From assembly GCA_963733265.1 (NCBI GenBank), contig CAVTCF010000004.1:248001-312000 (forward strand): a stretch of 64,000 nucleotides of DNA, read 5' to 3'. The DNA is from PALSA-1006 sp963733265. GTDB taxonomy: Bacteria; Pseudomonadota; Gammaproteobacteria; Burkholderiales; Gallionellaceae. The notes below the pieces were generated by a model. The model saw nothing but the letters and a program-made list of their open reading frames with translations, was not told the origin of the DNA and made no database searches. A program made the translations under genes and the position numbers. The first letter of the stretch is position 1, and the number at the start of each line of letters is the position of its first letter. Shown here in pieces: positions 52,396-61,166 of this stretch.

Positions 52396-53403
52396 ATGCT
52401 TAAAACAACTGAAAGATTTGCAGAAGCTACTGATATTGATAAATCAGGAGATGTTCTTGATGACGCCCTTAGGTCGCTGCGTATCAGTGGAAGCGTATTA
52501 CTACGTGAGGCTTATTCACCGCCGTGTGCAATTGGCATACCCAACGCAGTGGAATTGGCTGAACTCTTGGGAGCACCAGAAGGAACTCGCGTTGTTGCTT
52601 TTCATCTGGTCGAGTTTGGACATTGTGAAATCAAAACTGACTCTGGCAAAAGCACCACACTTGCAGCCGGTGAAATGGTGATTTGCTTCGGCGGGGAAGC
52701 GCATCAATTATTCCAAGGCAAAACAACTCGCGTGCAGTCTATTGCGACTCTATTATCTGGCGGTGCAAATACACAAAAACCCTCCAATACTGAAGCCCCA
52801 TTGGGCGTCTCACTTTTGTGTGGAGTGTTTATGCTGCACCACACGGAATTTAATCCGTTGTTTTCAGCACTACCGTCCATCATGAGAGTGAACCTCTCAC
52901 GGCACGGTCAGATGCACAATTTATCTGGTATTGCTCATATCATGGCCAATGAAATTGAACGATCCGCTTTTGGTGCTGACTATATCGTCGAGCGCCTTTT
53001 AGAAGTGCTTTGTGCCGAGGCAGTTCGCGCACATATTGAAATGGCTCCCCAACAGGAGGTTGGTTGGTTCAAAGGAATCAAAGATCCCATCGTGGGGCGT
53101 GCAATCAAGGCCATCCATTTGAATCCGGCCGATAATTGGACGGTACAGCGGCTAGCTGGCAAAGTTGCAATGTCACCTTCAAGATTCGCAGCAAGATTTT
53201 CTGAATCGCTAGGTGAAAGCCCAATGGTCTATGTAGCGAAGTGGCGCATGAATGTGGCTTGCCGGAAACTCGCTGCTTCTCGGATCGGCGTGGATCAAGT
53301 TGCAGCCGACGTGGGTTATGAAAGTGTGGCGGCATTTAATCGAGCATTCAAAAAACATGTCGGCCTTCCACCTGCTGCCTGGCGAGAGAACCACAGGAAT
53401 TAA
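52396..53403 (+). CDS. AraC-family regulator with Cupin_6-type sensor domain
   Basis: A 335-residue regulator. The N-terminal cupin-like domain has GSVLLREAYSPPCAIGIP, CEIKTDSGKSTTLAAGEMVICF and GGEAHQLF. Two C-terminal helix-turn-helix units follow: WTVQRLAGKVAMSPSRFAARF and GVDQVAADVGYESVAAFNRAFKKHVG. Divergent from the membrane/MBL/SnoaL/tautomerase operon, which it probably controls; the ligand is unknown. Confidence 0.92.
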   Translation: MLKTTERFAEATDIDKSGDVLDDALRSLRISGSVLLREAYSPPCAIGIPNAVELAELLGAPEGTRVVAFHLVEFGHCEIKTDSGKSTTLAAGEMVICFGGEAHQLFQGKTTRVQSIATLLSGGANTQKPSNTEAPLGVSLLCGVFMLHHTEFNPLFSALPSIMRVNLSRHGQMHNLSGIAHIMANEIERSAFGADYIVERLLEVLCAEAVRAHIEMAPQQEVGWFKGIKDPIVGRAIKAIHLNPADNWTVQRLAGKVAMSPSRFAARFSESLGESPMVYVAKWRMNVACRKLAASRIGVDQVAADVGYESVAAFNRAFKKHVGLPPAAWRENHRN

Positions 53404-53435
53404 CTTACTGATAATTGACAGGCATGTTAATTTAT

Positions 53436-53798
53436 TCATTCAACAACTAATTGAAGTTGACCTCCAAATTTTGCCATTGCTTCTATTACTACTTTGAATC
53501 CATATCCTAAATCTGTCAGTTGATATTCTGTGGTCGGTGGCACAGTAGGATAAACAGTTCGGGTCAACATTCCTTGCTGCTCCAACAAGCGAAGCCTTGC
53601 TGCCAACAATCGGGGACTGATTCCTGACAGGCTGCGCTGCAACTCAGAATAGCGTTTCTTGCCACCGATTAAATCTCTAACGATCAAGGTCGTCCATTTA
53701 CCATCCAATATTTTTGCAGTTTTTTGCACAGGACAAGAGATTTCGCAATCCCCCGCTGTCATTAGCGTTTGAACAATATCAATAGTATCAGTCTCCAT
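53436..53798 (-). CDS. HxlR-family transcriptional regulator
   Basis: A 120-residue winged helix-turn-helix regulator: CPVQKTAKILDGKWTTLIVRDL, GGKKRYSELQRSLSGISPRLLAARLRLLE and TEYQLTDLG. A Cys-rich start (DCEISCPVQ) could sense redox or electrophiles. It diverges from a small membrane protein and methyltransferase operon starting at 53883. Confidence 0.92.
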   Translation of the reverse strand: METDTIDIVQTLMTAGDCEISCPVQKTAKILDGKWTTLIVRDLIGGKKRYSELQRSLSGISPRLLAARLRLLEQQGMLTRTVYPTVPPTTEYQLTDLGYGFKVVIEAMAKFGGQLQLVVE

Positions 53799-53882
53799 AA
53801 CTTCCCTTTCAGTAACTACTTCACAATATGAAGTTTAGCATTTATATTGGGCTTCCGTTCCATTTAATTCAGGAGAATAACC

Positions 53883-54275
53883 ATGTTTCACATCGCTTTG
53901 AGATTAGTTGGCACCATACAAATTATTTTAGGATTGGCGTATTTGCTAGTGCCAAACACGTTATTGATACAAATGGGTCATAGTATTCCAGCTCCCGATT
54001 TGTTATATCCATTCGGAATGCTGTCTTCGCGATTTTTAGCTTATGGCATTGGGCTGTGGATTATTAGTGCCGAACCGGAGAAACACATTCTATGGATTCG
54101 CCTGATGGCACTCATACAGTTTATCGATCTTTCAGTGGGTGTGTTTTACACAGCGACAGGCGTAGTCCCCGTGTCACTTTCCGCATTTCCGATGTTTAAC
54201 GCCATCTGGATTGGTTTGCTACTTGCCTTTTGGAAACCAATTTCAGCAAGCCGCATGAAAGTGAGTCAGGCATGA
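53883..54275 (+). CDS. Four-helix membrane protein (130 aa)
   Basis: About four hydrophobic segments: LRLVGTIQIILGLAYLLVPN, LLYPFGMLSSRFLAYGIGLWII, IRLMALIQFIDLSVGVFY, AFPMFNAIWIGLLLAF. The pattern is like small DoxX-like or DUF4345-like proteins, but the family is uncertain. AGGAG ribosome site. Its stop overlaps the methyltransferase start (ATGA), and it is divergent from the HxlR gene. Confidence 0.7.
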   Translation: MFHIALRLVGTIQIILGLAYLLVPNTLLIQMGHSIPAPDLLYPFGMLSSRFLAYGIGLWIISAEPEKHILWIRLMALIQFIDLSVGVFYTATGVVPVSLSAFPMFNAIWIGLLLAFWKPISASRMKVSQA

Positions 54276-54934
54276 ACAAGATGATCAGTTACCTCCAACT
54301 TTTATGGCTGTTGAAATCTCCTCCGGCATTATTCAGCCGTCTATTTGGATTGCCTTGGTATCGAAACACGCTTGAGCAGTGGGTTGCGCCGATACTAACT
54401 CCCAATGCGGTAGTATTAGAGGTTGGTTGCGCAGGTGGAGACTTTGCTCGATCACTCGCTGAGCGTGGCATGAATGTATGCGCTGTCGATAGATCATCAC
54501 AAATGATTGCAAAGGCGGAGCAAATAACGAGTCAAGTAAAGTTTGATCAGGCCGATGCTACCAAATTACCATTTCCTGATCAGCACTTCGATGCTGTGCT
54601 GGCTGCCTCATTGATCAATGTGGTTGACTCCCCAGTTGCTGTTTTAAACGAGATGCTGCGTGTATGCCGCAAGGAAGGGACTGTATCTGTGTTAGTGCCG
54701 ACGCAGACATTTTCAGATGCTGATGCAAAACGCTATGTTGACGTTGAAAAGCTAACCGGATTTTCTAGTGCCGCGTTTAGGACTTGGCATCGTTTAGGTC
54801 GAAAGATGGATATTGAAGAATTGATCCGGCACTACAAGAATTGCGGATTTAAAAACATCACTACGAACAATTTGCTAGGAGGAATGATTGTTTCTATTAC
54901 CGGTCTGGTTGAGACAGAATCTCTCGAAAAGTGA
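54272..54934 (+). CDS. Class I SAM-dependent methyltransferase
   Basis: About 220 residues from ATG 54272 (MNKMISYLQL), overlapping the previous stop as ATGA. Motif I is VLEVGCAGGDFA, motif II VCAVDRSSQMIAKAEQ, then ATKLPFPDQHFDAVLAASLINVV. This is the Methyltransf_11 pattern (UbiE-like); substrate unknown. Probably part of the HxlR-controlled unit. Confidence 0.88.
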   Translation: MNKMISYLQLLWLLKSPPALFSRLFGLPWYRNTLEQWVAPILTPNAVVLEVGCAGGDFARSLAERGMNVCAVDRSSQMIAKAEQITSQVKFDQADATKLPFPDQHFDAVLAASLINVVDSPVAVLNEMLRVCRKEGTVSVLVPTQTFSDADAKRYVDVEKLTGFSSAAFRTWHRLGRKMDIEELIRHYKNCGFKNITTNNLLGGMIVSITGLVETESLEK

Positions 54935-55033
54935 AGTAGTAATTGGGGTATTTAATTTACTGTTTTGGCATTTCTCTCATTCATCTGATGAAAACAGCTT
55001 GCCGGAAAGCAGACTCCCGCGAATATTCACTTT

Positions 55034-55132
55034 TGGCCGGACAGGGTCATTCACTCTTCAACGCCACATCCGGCTCTTATTTATTCTATTTCAGCCTCTC
55101 AAGTTTTGCTACATCTTACGGCTCCAGCTAAC
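55034..55132. repeat. Dispersed non-coding repeat, copy B
   Basis: A 99-bp stretch with the same ordered motifs as 37416-37513: TGGCCG, ATTCTATTTCAG, TCAAGTTT, AGCTAAC. It lies in the spacer between convergent genes. Length and inner spacing are almost identical to copy A. Confidence 0.65.
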
Positions 55133-55172
55133 CCCATCGCAACTGTCGTGCCATCGCGTGATAAGAATAAAA

Positions 55173-56705
55173 TTAAGGTGATTGAAATGCGCCTATGTTA
55201 GGCTGGGCTTTCATTGAAGTTGAACCAGTGAAATCCGTAGTAATTTGAGATAAAGACAATGAAGTCATTATTGATGTCAGAGACATTCCCTTGCTGATTG
55301 CCGGCGAACCATTCTGTAACGTGAAATAACTCGAACTTAATTGACCTGCCGTCGTACTGCCATTTTCAGATAATAGCGGAGAGCCAATCACATCGTTAGT
55401 GCTCGTGGCATTAGCAGGGGCAGTTGCCCATAAATTATTAGAGAAGGTCAATCCCGTTGCGCCCGGAACAGACACAATCCCGGTCACAATATTATTGACT
55501 ATATAAGAGTTGGAATTGGTAATGCTAGTACTGGAAGCTGTCGAGCCGGTACTCAAGGAATTAGTGTAACCAGTATTGCTGCTGGTGAAATTGTAGAATA
55601 TCGTGTTGTTTGCGATCAGGACATTTGTTAATCCTGTCCCCGCAACTTGCGTCCAACAAAATGCACATAACGGTGCATTGTAGAGAAGATTATTTATAAC
55701 GGTATTGTTGGATGATGTTGGATTAACGCCGGTAGTCGTTGTTACCTCATCTGCAAGCGTTAATCCTCTGGCTTGTCCCACATAGTTATTGGCAGTGTTG
55801 TAAACTATATTGCGTTGCACAAGGGCATGGGTCGCGTTATTCACGTATAAGTTTTCTGCCCAGTTATTGTAGACAACGTTGTCCTGAATGGTTGTTCCAG
55901 TCGATAGCCATGTTGAAATTCCTTCTCCCCAACAGTCATGTACGGTAGTCCGTTGTATGGTTGCATTACTAATAATCAGGCCGCTGCCATAACTCTGCGC
56001 CACACTGACGCAACTAGGCCAGCCGCTACTCGGATAAAGCGTTGCGCCATTGCAGTTCGTTTGTCCAGTAGCTCTGCAATTCGCCATGGCGACGTAATAA
56101 ATCGTGCTGTCTTGAATGGTGCTGTTGTTTCCATTTGCGAGAATTCCCTGTGCCCATGTGTTATGAACCACCATCTTACTGACCGTGTCATTGGTTCCCG
56201 TGATTTGTATACCATACCCACCTAAAATCGTGGCAGTACTCCCTTGCCCTCCATGCCCATCTGTATTGATATTACCAATCTCAAATCCTGATACGGTTAC
56301 ATAATTTCCAGCAATATCCAACAAAGTAGCCCAGCTACTGACACTCAAACTAGACCCATCGATGACAGGACTCTCAGCGGGGTAGGCGGCAATCGTAATA
56401 GGAGAAGACGTAGTACCTGAATTGCCGACCCACACGGTTTCAGCATAGCTACCGGCGCGGGCATAAAGTGTGTCGCCTGCTTTAAGCTGGGCGACTGCAT
56501 GAGTCAATGTTCGCCATGGGGCTGTTATGGCGCCAGAATTTGTATCACTACCGCTGGGAGAAACAAAATATGCCGGACTAGCTAAGGAAGTAGGCACTAC
56601 AGTTGGACTCCCGTTACCGTTGCTGTGTCCGCAGCCATATAAAGAGAAAACAAGGAAGAATGAAATCAACAAGGCAACCGATAGATTTCTAAATATAATA
56701 TTCAT
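55173..56705 (-). CDS. Right-handed parallel beta-helix lipoprotein (DUF1565-like)
   Basis: A 510-residue envelope protein. A hydrophobic signal ends in a lipobox (FSLYGCG). After YFVSPSGSDTNSGAITAPWRTLTHAVAQLKAGDTLYA, the usual DUF1565 start, come repeats of polar, Asn/Thr/Ser-rich strands (NNSTIQDSTIYYV, NNTVINNLLYN and others) forming a solenoid like that of polysaccharide lyases. It probably acts on or binds surface polysaccharide; activity not shown. Single gene. Confidence 0.82.
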   Translation of the reverse strand: MNIIFRNLSVALLISFFLVFSLYGCGHSNGNGSPTVVPTSLASPAYFVSPSGSDTNSGAITAPWRTLTHAVAQLKAGDTLYARAGSYAETVWVGNSGTTSSPITIAAYPAESPVIDGSSLSVSSWATLLDIAGNYVTVSGFEIGNINTDGHGGQGSTATILGGYGIQITGTNDTVSKMVVHNTWAQGILANGNNSTIQDSTIYYVAMANCRATGQTNCNGATLYPSSGWPSCVSVAQSYGSGLIISNATIQRTTVHDCWGEGISTWLSTGTTIQDNVVYNNWAENLYVNNATHALVQRNIVYNTANNYVGQARGLTLADEVTTTTGVNPTSSNNTVINNLLYNAPLCAFCWTQVAGTGLTNVLIANNTIFYNFTSSNTGYTNSLSTGSTASSTSITNSNSYIVNNIVTGIVSVPGATGLTFSNNLWATAPANATSTNDVIGSPLLSENGSTTAGQLSSSYFTLQNGSPAISKGMSLTSIMTSLSLSQITTDFTGSTSMKAQPNIGAFQSP

Positions 56706-56944
56706 TTTTCGGGCATCAAACCTTTGCGCATTAAAATCGGCCGAACAAACACCGCATCAATTTTTCAAAATTTTGGTAACTGTTTTTCATCTCTGCAAAA
56801 ACAACCGTAAAATTGCCGCCCGCAAAGCAGCCACTCGCGAGTGGCAAGTTATGGCCGAAGGTCGCCTTTCGACCATTGCAAAATTGTATGACTCAAGTAC
56901 GATCCATAGCGGACGTATCATACCAACTAATTAAGAGCGCTGCT

Positions 56945-57193
56945 TTATGTAACATGAATATCAGGCTTGTAAACTGCGCATTCCATTTCAAACATGACTC
57001 TATTTTTTTCATTTTTTCCGGTGAAGCAAACCTTCATTGTTCGTATTCCCCTATTGGTCTTCTTCCCTGCGTTCGTTCCGCCGTTCCTTTCCATAGATTC
57101 ACCAATAATGTCCTCAACATTGTGGGTTAACCCTGTAACGTTATTTTTTACAGTTTTACCTTCGGGGAATTTGAATGTATAGGTCGTGGTCAT
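56945..57193 (-). CDS. Hypothetical protein (82 aa), coupled to ParB-like gene
   Basis: Start at 57193 (MTTTYTFKFPEGKTV), one base past the upstream TGA, so translation is probably coupled. The protein is basic, with VKNNVTGLTHNVEDIIGESM and a beta-type end. No family recognised. Confidence 0.45.
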   Translation of the reverse strand: MTTTYTFKFPEGKTVKNNVTGLTHNVEDIIGESMERNGGTNAGKKTNRGIRTMKVCFTGKNEKNRVMFEMECAVYKPDIHVT

Positions 57194-57194
57194 T

Positions 57195-57566
57195 TCAGCA
57201 AATCTTGCATGGAATGACGCAGTCTTCATCGAACCCGTATATCGCACACATCCGGTGATATCCATCGGCAATCACCACCTTGCCATTTGAGGTATCTCTT
57301 ACCAACAATAATGGCGACAGAGATTTTCCTGCCAGAATTTTGTTTCGGTCACCTTCCACCCGAGAATTGCTAATACCCAACAAAGATAAACCAGATGCTC
57401 TAAATATGTCCTTGGCTTTGAATTTGGACATGGGGGCCAGCCTTAAATGCTCGATAAAAGTTGCAACAGCTTGTAAATCGTATATCAGGCTCAAGTACGA
57501 CTCCGCTGCGGGATAGTCATGCTCCTCAGGTGTGTCCAGCCATTTGATATCAGGTTTGGTTCCCAT
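57195..57566 (-). CDS. ParB-like nuclease-fold hypothetical protein
   Basis: A 123-residue protein. The C-terminal segment LLLVRDTSNGKVVIADGYHRMCAIYGFDED resembles the ParB/Srx-type motif G-x-H-R-x-x-A, suggesting a ParB-like fold. The N-terminal part is helical. No partition gene partner is present, so a chromosomal-partition role is unlikely. Co-transcribed with the 82-residue gene. Confidence 0.6.
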   Translation of the reverse strand: MGTKPDIKWLDTPEEHDYPAAESYLSLIYDLQAVATFIEHLRLAPMSKFKAKDIFRASGLSLLGISNSRVEGDRNKILAGKSLSPLLLVRDTSNGKVVIADGYHRMCAIYGFDEDCVIPCKIC

Positions 57567-57605
57567 TTTGATCTCCTCTCAAGCAACTAGCGCCAACCGA
57601 TGTCA

Positions 57606-58043
57606 TCAATGCAGCACAGACCCTGAATCCGGCAAGTCAACTTCATCCAACTCATCATCTGTCCATTCTTCGATCACAAACGGCTCCTTGCCCATGTCCC
57701 AGACCATGGATTTATATTCAACATCAAACCACTCTCGAAACATTTTGAGTGTGAGATTTTTTGGCCACTCGGATTCGTCAAGCATCCACGAGCCTAGTAC
57801 GTATTCAAAGAACACACGCCACCTCTTTTCGACCCACTGAATAGCGTCTTCGGTACCATCAATTGGATCAACTGAGCTCTCATAATCCGGGACAAGGAAA
57901 GCCTCGCTATCGTCGTTCGCATCTTCGAGTGAGATTTCAATCGGACTTGGGCCAGCAGTTTTTACCCAATCAATATAGGGTTGCTTGTAGCGCAATATGA
58001 TTACGGCTCTATTTAACTGGAAGCGTGGACTGTCATTATTCAT
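57606..58043 (-). CDS. Hypothetical acidic protein (145 aa)
   Basis: Strongly acidic (WTDDELDEVDLPDSG tail; SLEDANDDSEAFLVPDYESSVD). It contains NRAVIILRYKQPYIDWVKTAGPSP, a start seen in some uncharacterised conserved proteins. No signal or membrane segment. Ribosome site weak. Function unknown. Confidence 0.6.
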   Translation of the reverse strand: MNNDSPRFQLNRAVIILRYKQPYIDWVKTAGPSPIEISLEDANDDSEAFLVPDYESSVDPIDGTEDAIQWVEKRWRVFFEYVLGSWMLDESEWPKNLTLKMFREWFDVEYKSMVWDMGKEPFVIEEWTDDELDEVDLPDSGSVLH

Positions 58044-58192
58044 GGATATTTATGCGCTATGCGGAAATTTTATGAGATACCATTCTTGGCCTGACCCCAG
58101 CCTATTTACCTTCATTAACATCAATGACCACTGTACATTTTTTTCCTGTCTGTCATTTTCAGCATAAGCATTTGGCATCTGGTACTCCATAC

Positions 58193-58996
58193 CTATTTTG
58201 CCCGAAGGTACAGAGTTTTCTGGTTCGACCCAGATGTTTGCCGTTCTTCAGTCACAAATATATCTGTCTTTGCCTTGATGAGATCAGAAAGTTTTTTGTA
58301 GCCATATAGTCTGGAGTCGAAGTCGGGCTGTAGCTTGGTAAGGTAGCCGCCAAAGGTACTTATGTGTGCCCAACCAGCATCGTCAATGGACTGATCCAGT
58401 GCAGTCAGAACAAACTCTTTCGGAAATTCTTGTTTAGGTTCTGCGGCATCGGGAATAGTCCGGGATGGAACGGATTTTTTCTTCTTACTAACTTTAGCAG
58501 GCGGGATAACTGTTTCGGCTAAAGTACTTGGCCGGAGGACTTCGGTGAAAACAAACTTGTGGCAGGCATTGCGAAACGCCTCAGGCGTTTTCTTTTCGCC
58601 AAATCCGAAAACCGTGAGCCCTTCCTCGCGCAATCGCATTGCAAGACCCGTAAAATCACTGTCACTCGTGATAAGGCAAAAACCATCAAACTTTCTGGTA
58701 TAGAGCAGATCCATCGCATCAATGATCAGCGTACTATCTGTAGAGTTCTTCCCCGTTGAGTAAGCAAACTGTTGAACGGGTTTTATGGCGTATCGCTGTA
58801 ACACTTTCTTCCATGAAGAACTTGCAGGAGCAGTAAAATCGCCGTAGATACGTTTCACTGTCGCCTCGCCAAATCTTGCAATTTCCGCCAGAAGTCCCTC
58901 AATAACTGCTGCTTGCGCGTTATCGGCATCAATTAGAACAGCTAATCGAAGAGTTGAATCTTCCGGGTCAGTTTTGGCTATTCGTTGGTGTGACAT
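58193..58996 (-). CDS. NYN-domain protein with OST-HTH/LOTUS-type C-terminus
   Basis: About 267 residues from ATG 58996, which has GGGAG upstream. The NYN (PIN-like) domain has acidic residues typical of the nuclease site: AVLIDADNAQ, STDSTLIIDAMDLLY and TSDSDFTGLAMRLRE. The C-terminal region (about 195-267) resembles an OST-HTH/LOTUS module (LTALDQSIDDAGWAHISTFGGYLTKLQPDFD). Probably RNA metabolism; target unknown. Confidence 0.88.
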   Translation of the reverse strand: MSHQRIAKTDPEDSTLRLAVLIDADNAQAAVIEGLLAEIARFGEATVKRIYGDFTAPASSSWKKVLQRYAIKPVQQFAYSTGKNSTDSTLIIDAMDLLYTRKFDGFCLITSDSDFTGLAMRLREEGLTVFGFGEKKTPEAFRNACHKFVFTEVLRPSTLAETVIPPAKVSKKKKSVPSRTIPDAAEPKQEFPKEFVLTALDQSIDDAGWAHISTFGGYLTKLQPDFDSRLYGYKKLSDLIKAKTDIFVTEERQTSGSNQKTLYLRAK

Positions 58997-59150
58997 CAAA
59001 GTTGCTCCCGAAGTCATTCAGCGTTCTAAAAAGCTTGAGGTGTAGTCCATCCCCTGTTGCGGGCCGGCTGTTGTCCGCAAGTCCTAACCAACGGCAACGT
59101 CTCTTGCAATTATATGCAGCCATAGAACTTTTTGTTGAATTATTCAAAAT

Positions 59151-59429
59151 TCAATGTCGCTCCTGCCCAATACCCATAACGACATTCCCCAGCAATCCGA
59201 TAAGCGTCTCCATCCCGTTTGTCATCAATTCAAGTTGTTCTGCGTTTGGCGTATCCATGTTAATCATCGCTAAAGTTTCATCCAGCGGTAGATCTCCAAA
59301 CTTCATCTTGTAGTGCGCCAAATTCAAAGCCATCAGCCTCGCACATTCAGCGATGTCATCTTTACTGGCTTTTTCGATTAACTGATCGGCAAGTGCAAGG
59401 TGTTGCCCAAAGCTAGAAATGTCTGACAT
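59151..59429 (-). CDS. Hypothetical protein (92 aa)
   Basis: Start at 59429 (MSDISSFGQHLA) with a GGAG ribosome site, preferred to the upstream frame. The protein is helical, acidic and Met-rich, with no signal or recognised family. Divergent from the secreted endonuclease gene (72 bp between starts). Confidence 0.6.
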   Translation of the reverse strand: MSDISSFGQHLALADQLIEKASKDDIAECARLMALNLAHYKMKFGDLPLDETLAMINMDTPNAEQLELMTNGMETLIGLLGNVVMGIGQERH

Positions 59430-59501
59430 CTGGATTCTCCGAATATGCGGTTCAATAATTAGCCGTGAACTTGTATGATGCCTGGATTTCCGGGAGGGCA
59501 C

Positions 59502-60266
59502 ATGCCACAGCAATTTATCAGGATGATACATAGATCCATATCAATCGCCGCACTTTCTTTAGTGCTTGCGCCCTCCCCTGCACTCGCAACACAGAACGAC
59601 TTTAATCAGTGCCGCGAAATATTTGCCGAGAACACACCGCCCATTATTCAAAATGAGGGTGAATTAAAGACACGAGCTTTGTGCTTTAGCGGATTTGCAG
59701 TCCTTCACTCTGGAAGAAGTCATACTCCCGTATTTTCCGCTGAACGACTTAACCGGAGCATATTGAAGGATGCCAAACATAAAAAACGCACCAACAAGTT
59801 CTTTGCTGATGCTCGGTTACCACATGCTGAGCGTGCTGAATTAGACGACTACAAACACTCAGGCTTCGATAAAGGTCATATGGCTCCTGCTGCCGACATG
59901 GCAACCGCAGAGTCTATGGCGCAATGCTTCTCTCTAGCTAACATGATTCCACAAGCGCCAATCAACAATCGTAAGGCTTGGGCAGGCATCGAGAAAGCGA
60001 CCCGCAAATACATTATGCGTGCGGAGGGTGATGTATTCGTGATCACAGGCCCAGTATTTGACAATACCCCCCAAACAATCGGATTTAACCAAGTATGGGT
60101 GCCGCATTACATTTATAAACTTGTTTACGATCCGTCGGCACATAAGGCTTGGGCACATTGGATTGAGAACTCAGACACGGCGAGGCCTAGTAAGCCAATT
60201 AGCTATGAAGAGTTGGTAAAACGAACTGGAATTAATTTTCTGCCGAACTTCAAAATGAAAGACTGA
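59502..60266 (+). CDS. Secreted DNA/RNA non-specific endonuclease
   Basis: About 254 residues from ATG 59502 (GGGAGG ribosome site). The signal peptide has the hydrophobic core ISIAALSLVLAPSPALA. The beta-beta-alpha metal nuclease motif is GFDKGHMAPAADM (catalytic His in D-K-G-H), with the Asn ligand in IPQAPINNRKAWAGIE. Such enzymes degrade extracellular or periplasmic DNA and RNA for nutrition or defence. Followed 3 bp later by an HMCES-type gene. Confidence 0.92.
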   Translation: MPQQFIRMIHRSISIAALSLVLAPSPALATQNDFNQCREIFAENTPPIIQNEGELKTRALCFSGFAVLHSGRSHTPVFSAERLNRSILKDAKHKKRTNKFFADARLPHAERAELDDYKHSGFDKGHMAPAADMATAESMAQCFSLANMIPQAPINNRKAWAGIEKATRKYIMRAEGDVFVITGPVFDNTPQTIGFNQVWVPHYIYKLVYDPSAHKAWAHWIENSDTARPSKPISYEELVKRTGINFLPNFKMKD

Positions 60267-60269
60267 CCA

Positions 60270-60923
60270 ATGTGTGGCCGCTTCACTCTAAACACCCCGC
60301 CCAAGAAACTTGCCTATCATTTCAAATTGTCCGGTGAAATTAGTTTCCATGCCTCGTGGAACATTGCGCCCAGTACTATGATCTGCTCAATCATTGCCGA
60401 TGAGTATGGCACGAGGTCACTGCGTATGCAGCGCTGGGGTCTTACGCCATCGTGGTCAAATAAATTGATCAGCAACGCACGCGGTGAGACGGTTGCCGAG
60501 AAGCCGTCATTTAAATCCGCGTTCAAAGCACGCCGCTGCATCATCCCCGCATCGGGTTTCTTTGAGTGGAAGACCGAGAATAAGGTGAAGCAGCCCTTCT
60601 ATATGAGCTTCAAATCAGGTGATCCGATGGCCTTTGCTGGCATTTGGGAGACATGGGGCGACACGGAGACCTGCTGCATCATTACAACGTCACCAAACAG
60701 CCTGATGGAGCCAATCCATGACAGGATGCCTGTGATCCTGGATGCATCGAACTGGGAGCAGTGGTTGTCACCGGCTGAACGTGAAGTTGAAAAACTACTG
60801 CCTCTGATCCGCCCGCATGACGCTGATTCGATGCAGGCTTGGGCAGTGTCGCGTGAGGTGAATAAAGTTGGGGCGAAGAACGACGATGCCTTGATCGCCT
60901 CAATTACACATAGCTTATTTTGA
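60270..60923 (+). CDS. SOS response-associated peptidase (HMCES/YedK family)
   Basis: A 217-residue protein with the catalytic Cys2 (MCGRF), which crosslinks to abasic sites in single-stranded DNA. Asn in SNARGETVAEKPSF, Glu in SGFFEWK and His in EPIHDRMPVIL complete the active site. It is in an operon with the endonuclease, 3 bp away. Its 3' end overlaps a convergent small membrane-protein gene. Confidence 0.93.
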   Translation: MCGRFTLNTPPKKLAYHFKLSGEISFHASWNIAPSTMICSIIADEYGTRSLRMQRWGLTPSWSNKLISNARGETVAEKPSFKSAFKARRCIIPASGFFEWKTENKVKQPFYMSFKSGDPMAFAGIWETWGDTETCCIITTSPNSLMEPIHDRMPVILDASNWEQWLSPAEREVEKLLPLIRPHDADSMQAWAVSREVNKVGAKNDDALIASITHSLF

Positions 60924-61142
60924 CTTGGTTGCCAAAAGTGTTTTGATCATTAACTGTTCCAGAATGTATAACCTGTACATGATGTAAACCAGCAGAATAA
61001 TTATTGACCACAGGTAGTTTTGAATTTCAAACTTCGAGTTATAGATACTCCAGACGAAAACGACAGCAAAAATAGCCACCAGTACGACGGCGATGAGTTT
61101 GTTTCTATTTTCGTTTTTTTCAAATTGCGCTGCATCAATCAT
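60915..61142 (-). CDS. Small membrane protein (75 aa)
   Basis: Start at 61142 with AGGAG six bases upstream. Two hydrophobic segments: KLIAVVLVAIFAVVFVWSIY and YLWSIIILLVYIMYRLYI. Of unknown function. Divergent from the UmuD-like gene with a GAAC-N4-GTTC palindrome between them. Confidence 0.6.
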   Translation of the reverse strand: MIDAAQFEKNENRNKLIAVVLVAIFAVVFVWSIYNSKFEIQNYLWSIIILLVYIMYRLYILEQLMIKTLLATKSK

Positions 61143-61166
61143 GGCTTCTCCTAATATTTGACATTG

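Noticed and set aside
35155..55132. Possible integron attC sites in the accessory region (AGCTAAC, i.e. GTTAGCT on the other strand)
   Set aside because: GTTAGCT does not fit the attC core GTTRRRY at the third R, the paired inner sites are not seen, and there is no intI gene in the window.
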